Below are positions 57,846-64,000 of a stretch of DNA of 64,000 nucleotides, piece after piece. A program made the translations under genes and the position numbers. Origin of the DNA: Gammaproteobacteria bacterium (GTDB taxonomy: Bacteria; Pseudomonadota; Gammaproteobacteria; DSM-16500); the NCBI GenBank assembly GCA_031291175.1, contig JARLJO010000026.1:1-64000 (forward strand), given 5' to 3'. The notes beneath the pieces were generated by a model, which saw only the letters and a list, made by a program, of their open reading frames with translations, was not told where the DNA came from and ran no database searches. Numbering within the stretch: the first letter of the stretch is position 1; each line of letters begins with the position of its first letter.

Positions 57846-58020
57846 GGTGTAGGTTGGATTGAGCGTTTTTTTGCGAAACCCAACGTTTAGTGAAATGTTG
57901 GGCTTCGTACCTCAGCCCAACCTATGCCTACACCTCTGAGTGAATGTGTGTCTGTGTGATTTAGCAGGGGTTCGCGGACTAAGACCCCCACAAAAAGCGT
58001 GGGGGTCTTAGTCCGTGCTA
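57846..58020. repeat. Composite repeat: two family B copies and hairpin module D
   Basis: GTAGGTTGGATTGAGC with GCGAAACCCAACG (57849-57886), then ATGTTGGGCTTCG with CTCAGCCCAACC (57894-57923). Hairpin D follows: GGACTAAGACCCCCAC (57976-57991) pairs perfectly over 16 bp with GTGGGGGTCTTAGTCC (57999-58014), loop AAAAAGC. It is preceded by TTTAGCAGGGGTTCGC. It is the reverse of the 41461-41527 module and could also terminate transcription, although no T-run follows. Confidence 0.8.
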
Positions 58021-58040
58021 CTGATCTTTGTGCTACGTCT

Positions 58041-58165
58041 TCGCTTCAACGAAGTTGAAGTGAATCAAAAAAAACGGGGTGTCATGGTAGGTTTGCTTTT
58101 TACGCTGCTACGCCTTATGGCGAGCACGAAAAAAGTAAACCTACCATGACAGGACCTGAGGCAAC
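58041..58165 (+). repeat. Structured repeat A, copy 5 (complete)
   Basis: Small hairpin CTTCAAC-GAA-GTTGAAG (58044-58060), in which one pair differs on both arms from copies 2 and 4. Spacer TGAATCAAAAAAAA follows, then CGGGGTGTCA, arm GGTAGGTTTGCTTTTT, loop ACGCTGCTACGCCTTATGGC, arm AAAAAAGTAAACCTACC, TGACAGGACC. The end is diverged (TGAGGCAACTTTAA). No gene in 57785-58190. Confidence 0.88.
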
Positions 58166-58190
58166 TTTAAGAGTTCATTTCGATCGATCA

Positions 58191-59201
58191 TTACCGCAGA
58201 CACGGGAACCATCTTGCTTCGGATTTTATTTCTTGATCCTTGTTTTTTTCCTCATCAACTTCTGATTCAGGACTGTTCCTACTATAGGATTCTTGATCCG
58301 AATCTATCGGCTCAGCACTTGTTGTTGATGCGCCATGCGGGCTAGACAGAGAAGCTGGCTCGTCTTGTTCTTCCAAGTCTATCACTTCCAGCTGCGCACT
58401 CACCTCTTCAATGGTTGGAACACTTGACGGTCTCAGCTCTGCCACTTTTTGTTTAGCCACATGTCTTTGTGCATGCTGACATGACATCTCCGCAGCAAGT
58501 CTTGCTTCTTCTCTCCTCATGATCCTAACAATCTGCAATAGTTTATTGCTAAGGAACATTGCATGCTCTGGCTTTTCCATCCAAAAATAGACGCCGACAC
58601 CACCTTTTTTCAATGCTTTTGCCAAGCGCTCCATCTCATCTGCCGTTTGAAAGCGCTTTGGCAGATAAATAATGAGATCGTCCTTACAATTAAATTTTTG
58701 ATATTCTAATTTACTGGCTGCCACTTTATCTTCACACTCAATGGCCCATATCATTAACTGCTCTTTTGCCCGCACATGACCCGCGCGGCTCGCATCGCTT
58801 AACAGATCGCAACTAAATTCATGTTGCATCTGACGAAAATCTTCCTTCGTAATGGCATCAGCGCGATTATAAAAAATTTCAATATGATCTCCGTAATAAC
58901 CGTGATCACTATTATTGACCGCATGAAGGAGCTCATAAAAGTCTTCTGCTGTCGTTGGCTTGGTTTCCAACCAAAGTGACATTAATCCTTTTTTATAAAC
59001 GAATGTTCTTTTGGCTCCAAAAACTGGGTTAAAATCCACATCAGTGATGACTGAAGAGCTAGAGCTTCCGGATGACTTAGGGGGGCCGCCAAACTCACTC
59101 TGTCCCGTCGTAAAATAACCCTTCATTTCCAAAGCCGCTGCTTTTTCGCCTGCTGTTAACTGCGGTAAAAACATTTTCTGAATCTGTCTGACTGAACTCA
59201 T
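58191..59201 (-). CDS. Orphan protein with two strand-helix-strand modules and acidic tail; candidate effector
   Basis: A 336-aa protein I do not recognise, without signal peptide or membrane segment. A Ser/Gly-rich stretch (about 38-52) precedes two similar segments. The first (about 73-115) reads LMSLWLE...TTAEDFYELLHAV...HIEIFYN and the second (about 175-210) reads DLIIYLP...QTADEMERLAKAL...GVGVYFWM. Residues 215-260 form a charged helix. From about 260 the tail is Ser/Glu/Asp-rich and disordered, ending in a glutamate-rich block and ARWFPCLR. The acidic block near the end with Leu at -2 resembles Dot/Icm signals. AGAGGTGG precedes the ATG at 59201. Confidence 0.72.
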   Translation of the reverse strand: MSSVRQIQKMFLPQLTAGEKAAALEMKGYFTTGQSEFGGPPKSSGSSSSSVITDVDFNPVFGAKRTFVYKKGLMSLWLETKPTTAEDFYELLHAVNNSDHGYYGDHIEIFYNRADAITKEDFRQMQHEFSCDLLSDASRAGHVRAKEQLMIWAIECEDKVAASKLEYQKFNCKDDLIIYLPKRFQTADEMERLAKALKKGGVGVYFWMEKPEHAMFLSNKLLQIVRIMRREEARLAAEMSCQHAQRHVAKQKVAELRPSSVPTIEEVSAQLEVIDLEEQDEPASLSSPHGASTTSAEPIDSDQESYSRNSPESEVDEEKNKDQEIKSEARWFPCLR

Positions 59202-59601
59202 TTCAAACCACCTCTCGTTTAATCTAATAATAATTATTTTTACTTTATGTGCTTAAATTGCAACCTCATCTGCCGAGCATTTTTTGTTAAAAGATAAATT
59301 TTTATATCGCAACAAATCAGGGCCGAAGAAACTCAAACGAGATCAATAATCTAACCACAGCTTTTAGGAGGGAGTTAACGATACGAACAGACAGAGATTG
59401 CCTATTTGAATGGGTGCGCGCCGGACAGATTAAATTCATCATCCATGGCGTCTAACCAAAAATCGCTGGGCAATGACTTGATCAAGCGTCCGACCTGACA
59501 TCCTTTAACTCCTCGTTTTGTTTATTGCGTTTTATAGTGATGCTTTATTATAGTGGGCAATATATCATAACTTCGCCAAAAGAGCCTAAAAATCACACAT
59601 C
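59202..59601. other. Intergenic, AT-rich, no convincing gene
   Basis: The first 130 bp are AT-rich and should hold the promoter of the 336-aa gene. Between 59425 and 59545 the minus strand has a 40-codon stop-free stretch reading GRLIKSLPSDFWLDAMDDEF, without a proper start, perhaps the remnant of a lost gene. TTATAG and TATTATAG near 59530-59555 are possible -10 elements for mutY. Confidence 0.4.
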
Positions 59602-60690
59602 ATGTTATCGAAACCGCACAAAACAAGATCAAATAGCGCAGAAAAGTTCCAAAACCTGGTTTTATCGTGGTTTGATCAGCACGGTCGCAAGAACCTTCCC
59701 TGGCAACAGAACAAAACGCCTTATCGCGTCTGGGTATCTGAGATCATGCTTCAGCAAACACAGGTCAGCACCGCCATTCCCTATTTTGAACGGTTTCTGC
59801 AGCGCTTTCCCACCATAAACCAACTCGCCAAGGCGACTGAGGATGAGGTATTGCATTTATGGACTGGCCTTGGTTACTACAACCGTGCCCGCAATTTACA
59901 TAAAACAGCAAAAATCATCGCGGCTTCTCATAGTGGCCAATTTCCCGCCACACAACTTCTGCTTGAGAATCTACCCGGTATTGGACGCTCGACTGCGGGT
60001 GCTATCTTAGCCATTGCCTTCGAAAAAAAAGCTGCCATTTTAGATGGCAATGTCAAACGCGTTTTGACACGCTTACATGCCATTACCGAATGGCCTGGCG
60101 AGAAAAAGACGACCGAAACACTCTGGAAAATGGCAGAAAAATACACACCATCGCATCGTGTTGCCGATTACACCCAAGCCATGATGGACATTGGCGCCAC
60201 CTTATGTGTACGCGGCACGCCTCGCTGCACGGAATGCCCTTTTCAGAAAACCTGCAAAGCACACCAGCTTGGCATAGCAAAAACCTTACCCAAAAAGAAA
60301 GTAAGCGTGAAGATTCCCACACGTCAAATCACTCTGCTTATTTTTGTGCTAAACAATCAATATGTTCTTCTTGAAAAACGCCCCTCCAGCGGCATCTGGG
60401 GCGGCCTGTGGAGCTTGCCAGAGACAGCCTACACCCAATCAACCGATAGCTTGCGAAAAGCGGCTCGCGCACTCATAAAGCGCCCTATCGACAAAATCAG
60501 GCTGGGAGAGCAGTTCCGCCATACCTTCAGTCATTTTCACCTGGAGATTCAACCCGCATTGATTTCACTCAAACCCAGCAGGGGGAAAATCATGGAAGCA
60601 GATCAACAAATTTGGTATAACCTGCTGCAACCTGACACAGTGGGCCTACCCGCTCCGGTCAAAACGCTTTTAATGGGACTCAACAAATGA
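59602..60690 (+). CDS. mutY: Adenine DNA glycosylase MutY
   Basis: A 362-aa base-excision repair enzyme removing adenine opposite 8-oxoguanine. Catalytic glutamate E47 in [10 protein letters not shown], helix-hairpin-helix [14 protein letters not shown], catalytic Asp in [11 protein letters not shown] and the 4Fe-4S motif C-x6-C-x2-C-x5-C ([17 protein letters not shown]) are visible. The C-terminal NUDIX-like domain (about 235-360) reads 8-oxoguanine. ATG at 59602. It overlaps yggX by 4 bp. Confidence 0.97.
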   Translation: MLSKPHKTRSNSAEKFQNLVLSWFDQHGRKNLPWQQNKTPYRVWVSEIMLQQTQVSTAIPYFERFLQRFPTINQLAKATEDEVLHLWTGLGYYNRARNLHKTAKIIAASHSGQFPATQLLLENLPGIGRSTAGAILAIAFEKKAAILDGNVKRVLTRLHAITEWPGEKKTTETLWKMAEKYTPSHRVADYTQAMMDIGATLCVRGTPRCTECPFQKTCKAHQLGIAKTLPKKKVSVKIPTRQITLLIFVLNNQYVLLEKRPSSGIWGGLWSLPETAYTQSTDSLRKAARALIKRPIDKIRLGEQFRHTFSHFHLEIQPALISLKPSRGKIMEADQQIWYNLLQPDTVGLPAPVKTLLMGLNK

Positions 60691-60959
60691 CCCGCATGAT
60701 CGATTGCAAAAAACTGGGACAACCTGCAGAAGGCTTGGCTTTCCCTCCTTATCCTGGCGAGCTTGGAAAAAAAATCTACGAGAACATTTCAGCTGAAGCC
60801 TGGCAGCTGTGGATTAACCATCAAACCATGCTCATCAATGAGTATCGTTTGAGCATGCTCGATACCAATGCTAGAGTTTTTTTAAAACAGGAAATGGAAA
60901 AATTCCTCTTCGGAGAAGGCAGTGAAACACCCGCTGGCTACATTCCACCGGTAAAGTGA
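60687..60959 (+). CDS. yggX: Fe(2+)-trafficking / oxidative damage protection protein YggX
   Basis: A 90-aa protein with the family core [18 protein letters not shown] and the conserved [13 protein letters not shown]. It protects iron-sulfur clusters and is linked to iron handling. Overlap with mutY (ATGA type) and the same order in E. coli support the call. Confidence 0.96.
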   Translation: MTRMIDCKKLGQPAEGLAFPPYPGELGKKIYENISAEAWQLWINHQTMLINEYRLSMLDTNARVFLKQEMEKFLFGEGSETPAGYIPPVK

Positions 60960-60968
60960 TCTTTTTAC

Positions 60969-60997
60969 TTGACTCAACGCGCTGCAATCGGTTTAAT
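60969..60997 (+). promoter_or_regulatory. Promoter of tRNA-Phe
   Basis: TTGACT (60969-60974), 17-bp spacer, TTTAAT (60992-60997), followed by the GC-rich discriminator AGCGCGG typical of stable RNA promoters. The tRNA begins 33 bp further on. Confidence 0.75.
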
Positions 60998-61029
60998 AGC
61001 GCGGATTCCAATGATCTATATCTATTGCC

Positions 61030-61105
61030 GGCCAGATAGCTCAGTTGGTAGAGCAAGGGATTGAAAATCCCTGTGTCCCTGGTTCGATTCCAGGTCTGGC
61101 CACCA
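61030..61105 (+). tRNA. tRNA-Phe (anticodon GAA)
   Basis: A 76-nt tRNA with encoded CCA. Acceptor GGCCAGA/TCTGGCC, D-loop with CAGTTGGTAGAGC, anticodon stem AGGGA/TCCCT with loop TTGAAAA (anticodon GAA), T arm GGTTCGATTCC. Confidence 0.98.
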
Positions 61106-61227
61106 AATTGATATAGACAAGACAAACCAGCAAATCAAAAAGTAATCCAAACTGCTTAAACTCACCCCAAGCCCAAACAAATTCTCGCATCACATCAGGC
61201 AATCATTACTCACCCAGTGAAATTCGG

Positions 61228-61233
61228 TATAAT
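61228..61233 (+). promoter_or_regulatory. -10 element upstream of the TPR-like gene
   Basis: TATAAT at 61228-61233, 34 bp before the ATG at 61267. The -35 region (TTACTC, 16 bp upstream) is a poor match. Confidence 0.4.
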
Positions 61234-61266
61234 ACGCGCAATTCTCATTAGAACAGGCGCGAACTT

Positions 61267-64000
61267 ATGCTTTCTGACCATCACCCCACCCTCACCCTTG
61301 ATGAAAAAAACGACGAGAGCATCGAAAAATATTTTTTGCTGCTAAAAAACTGCAACCCGTCTATCACAGAGAACGCACTCCGACATGCAGCTGCTTTTGT
61401 ACATTTTGCCTTAATGCAGAAAGATAGCGCCCAAGTAAAAATCTACTTAGAGCTTGCTCAACAAATTTGCGAGCTTGATCTCCGCGCTGCGCGTTTGCTT
61501 GGCTATTATTACCTGCAAGATAAGCAATACCCCCAAGCACTCGTGCTTTTTAATCGCTTCATTGAAAATTACGATGACGATAACAGCGACATCGGAATGA
61601 ACGAAGCGGCTTCCTGTTTTTTTTATCGCGGTAGCTGTCATTTTCAAACCAACAACCATCATGCGGCCAGAGAAGACTTTTTACTGGGCATGGCGGCCGA
61701 CTTACAAGGCGACTGTCTCGGCGAATACACCAAAGAAATCATTAGTCAGCACATTGCCGAATTAGAAATCCTTCAGCTGACAAACAAAGGGCTTATTCCT
61801 GACAACCAGGATCATCACCTGCAAACAGCCAAACAATTACAAGCGCAACAAGATTATAAAAACAGCCTATACCATCTTGACCAAGCCATACTCGCCACCC
61901 CACTGAAAGCCGAACTTTACCTCATGCGTAGCGATTTATACCAACAACTGATGGTTGATTCGGGTGACACGGCATCGCTAGGCGAAGCCACACGCAATCG
62001 CATGCTTGCCGCATGGCTCAATATCGCCAAAATTGACGAAACCAGCACTTTCGATGGCAAAACAGTGCGAAATGAAGCACACCAATTATTTGCAAAATAT
62101 GAAGAATCACAAGCAGAAACCAAAACGCTTCAAAACAAAGCACAAAGACTCCATGCAGCAACCATTCAAACAGAAGAGAAAAAAAAGATAGGTCAAACAC
62201 AAGCGGATTTAACACCCACTATCGAAAAAGTCCGCGAATATCTGCCAGACATCCCTAACAATAACTTCCTAACTATAACGGCGAAAGCGGTTTTTAATTT
62301 ACATCAAGGTAACACCGACGGTATCACCCTGGCCGAGTGTCAAGAAATCCTTGATTTATTGAAAACCCCAAGCGAAATGCCTGACGCTTATTTAAAAGCG
62401 CTAGACAACCGACTTAAAAAGTTAACCAGGCAAAAAAATTATTATCAAGCAGTTGTGGTGCTGGATCAGGCCATCAGCCATTACCCGCGCATTCACGCGC
62501 TATATGTCCAGCGCGCAAAATTTTTCATGATGCAAAGCATCATAAAAACCAATCGAGACCAACCTTTCAACGATTTGAATTTTGCCCTATGGCTGCATCG
62601 CAGCAGGCTTGACAAACATGTCCCTTCTCTCATCCCCTACCATGAACAGAAAAGAGCTTTTTATCTGTGTAATGGTGAGTGCGAAAAAAGCTTACAAGAA
62701 CACAAAATGATATTAGCGCTGCTTCCTGAAAACAAAAAGGCAGCGGCAAATAAAGAATATGTCAGCGTCATCCATGATCTATTCAGAGTGAATCCGCATT
62801 TAAAGCGGGAAGCCCCTGAAGGTGTACTGAAATGGCTGAATCTTTCTTATCTGATTATTCCTGACCCCAAAGTCAAAGAAAAAATAACAGAACTAGAAAC
62901 CCAGCTTTATTCATCTGCATCGAGCGCAGCAAGCAGTGCGCCGAAAAAGCAAAAGAAAAAAGCCAAGGCTCCAGAACTGGGTAGCGCTGCGCAACCCACT
63001 TCAGATGCAGGAAGCGCACCAGCCTCATCCATCCAGACAGAACCTGAGAAAGAAGAACCTGAATCTTCAACCAAAGCGGATGTAAAACAGTTGCAACCTG
63101 AAGAATTAACATCTCATGCAGAACAGGTAGAGCAACCTAGCAGCATCGAAACCAAAGCAGAGACCGCCACGTCTTCCTCACAAATATCCATCCCTGCCGA
63201 AGAAGAAAGGCCAACTCTTGCTGAAATTCAGAAATTGATAGAACAACAAGAAGCAAAAGATCAAAGCGAATGGGAACAAGTCGATACCAAAGCTCACATA
63301 AGACAATTAAAAGAAAACAAAAAAGCAGCGCAACTGGAAGCGAGCAAGCTTGCCGAACAACAACACCGAGCGTCACTAAAACGCATGGTAAGATCGAAGA
63401 AAACACGCGCCGCCGCCACCGCACAAAGTGGTAATACTAACCCACAACACATCGCCTTACCTTCAACCTCATTACCACAAACCGAACCTTTTTCCGCCGT
63501 GATCAGCCATAATCCAATCATGCCGATTAGCCCAAGAGGCGCTTCACCGTCAATCGCTACGCAACCAAAAACCCCAACTTTATTAGCAACACAAAGCGCT
63601 GCTGAAAATACTGAGAAAACCGAACCACCCCACTCTTTCGAAAATGTAGCGGCCACGCCTAACACCTCTTCTTTCGTAAGCGATGAGACAGTAGCGCCGA
63701 TAACAGCCGAAGCGCAAGACGATGCACTCATGCCGTCAGATAGCCAATTGCCTTTGAATACTGACACTCATTTGCAAAAAGATGAGAATGAAAGTGATCA
63801 TACGCACAATGCCGCGCCAGCAAGCAGCAGCGAAACCTTTTCGAACTCTTCATCCGGCACAAGCCATGCTGCCTCACCTTCGCAAAAAGAAGCGAATGAA
63901 ATCTACCCTCCAGCATCAACAAATAACAGCGAAGCTATAACAATCCGGTCTTTTTCGGACACGAGCACAGAAACGATGTCAACAATAGCGCCATCGCTCT
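61267..64000 (+). CDS. Large TPR-like protein with disordered tail (partial, runs off the window)
   Basis: ATG at 61267 opens a frame of 911 codons without a stop to the end of the window, so the C-terminus is missing. Residues 1 to about 545 are helical with TPR-like helix pairs, e.g. AARLLGYYYLQDKQYPQALVL, ASCFFYRGSCHFQTNNHHAA and YYQAVVVLDQAISHYPRIH. A Lys/Ala/Ser/Pro/Glu-rich, probably disordered region starts at about 550 (KKQKKKAKAP), with a charged helix at about 650-725. No signal peptide is seen. I do not recognise the family. A C-terminal catalytic domain could lie beyond the window. Confidence 0.85.
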   Translation, partial: MLSDHHPTLTLDEKNDESIEKYFLLLKNCNPSITENALRHAAAFVHFALMQKDSAQVKIYLELAQQICELDLRAARLLGYYYLQDKQYPQALVLFNRFIENYDDDNSDIGMNEAASCFFYRGSCHFQTNNHHAAREDFLLGMAADLQGDCLGEYTKEIISQHIAELEILQLTNKGLIPDNQDHHLQTAKQLQAQQDYKNSLYHLDQAILATPLKAELYLMRSDLYQQLMVDSGDTASLGEATRNRMLAAWLNIAKIDETSTFDGKTVRNEAHQLFAKYEESQAETKTLQNKAQRLHAATIQTEEKKKIGQTQADLTPTIEKVREYLPDIPNNNFLTITAKAVFNLHQGNTDGITLAECQEILDLLKTPSEMPDAYLKALDNRLKKLTRQKNYYQAVVVLDQAISHYPRIHALYVQRAKFFMMQSIIKTNRDQPFNDLNFALWLHRSRLDKHVPSLIPYHEQKRAFYLCNGECEKSLQEHKMILALLPENKKAAANKEYVSVIHDLFRVNPHLKREAPEGVLKWLNLSYLIIPDPKVKEKITELETQLYSSASSAASSAPKKQKKKAKAPELGSAAQPTSDAGSAPASSIQTEPEKEEPESSTKADVKQLQPEELTSHAEQVEQPSSIETKAETATSSSQISIPAEEERPTLAEIQKLIEQQEAKDQSEWEQVDTKAHIRQLKENKKAAQLEASKLAEQQHRASLKRMVRSKKTRAAATAQSGNTNPQHIALPSTSLPQTEPFSAVISHNPIMPISPRGASPSIATQPKTPTLLATQSAAENTEKTEPPHSFENVAATPNTSSFVSDETVAPITAEAQDDALMPSDSQLPLNTDTHLQKDENESDHTHNAAPASSSETFSNSSSGTSHAASPSQKEANEIYPPASTNNSEAITIRSFSDTSTETMSTIAPSL

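Noticed and set aside
59425..59545. Minus-strand 40-codon stretch and a 20-codon ORF starting MSGRTLDQ with AGGAG upstream
   Set aside because: Too short, no plausible start for the longer frame, and no recognised family; at most a gene remnant.
59525..59818. 97-codon plus-strand frame overlapping the start of mutY
   Set aside because: Overlaps the conserved mutY N-terminus in another phase.

Overview
The window looks like a chromosomal segment of a gammaproteobacterium of the Legionellales type (Legionella / Coxiella / Aquicella / Berkiella relatives). This rests on protein family resemblance, on the gene order tpiA-secG-tRNA-Leu(GAG)-nuoA-N and queA-yajC-secD-secF, and on several large coiled-coil or low-complexity orphan proteins with acidic C-termini. 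One orphan carries a PmrA-like box, as seen for Dot/Icm effectors in Legionella and Coxiella. The assignment is an inference; no rRNA is present to confirm it.

Layout. 1-5.3 kb: a SAM methyltransferase and a GT-C-like membrane protein (minus), a GST-fold protein, and the divergent pair trmJ/suhB. 5.6-11.7 kb: an amidase, then the Sec accessory genes secF, secD and yajC, and queA, all minus; tgt, which often lies between queA and yajC, is absent. 12-13.3 kb: a 53-aa small ORF and a 323-aa orphan preceded by a PmrA-like direct repeat. 13.4-28.0 kb: a complete 14-subunit complex I operon nuoA-N (minus) ending in a hairpin terminator. 28.0-35.6 kb: tRNA-Leu, secG, tpiA, two orphan proteins and feoCBA, all on the minus strand, with a perfect Fur box upstream of feoA. 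36-41.3 kb: a 1781-aa coiled-coil protein with an octapeptide tandem repeat. 41.7-51.3 kb: housekeeping and metabolic genes (alpha/beta hydrolase, uvrA, MFS transporter, ssb, quinone oxidoreductase, birA, isochorismatase-like hydrolase, EamA transporter). 51.8-57.8 kb: a complete histidine utilisation set, hutI divergent from hutGUH. 58.2-64 kb: a 336-aa orphan, mutY-yggX, tRNA-Phe, and a TPR-like protein that runs off the window.

The genes form ordinary respiratory, protein-export, iron-uptake, repair and histidine-catabolism modules. Between them sit orphan genes that look like candidate secreted effectors, and intergenic spaces dense in palindromic repeats. At least four repeat families recur. 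The most notable is a roughly 90-120 bp two-hairpin element in five copies whose stems show compensatory base changes. Copies of it bracket the hut genes.

The most interesting signals are the PmrA-like box plus orphan at 12.3-13.3 kb, the structured repeat family, and a strand-helix-strand pattern that seems to recur in three otherwise unrelated orphan proteins. A 12-bp hairpin over the tpiA ribosome binding site is also notable. All functions are read from sequence alone.
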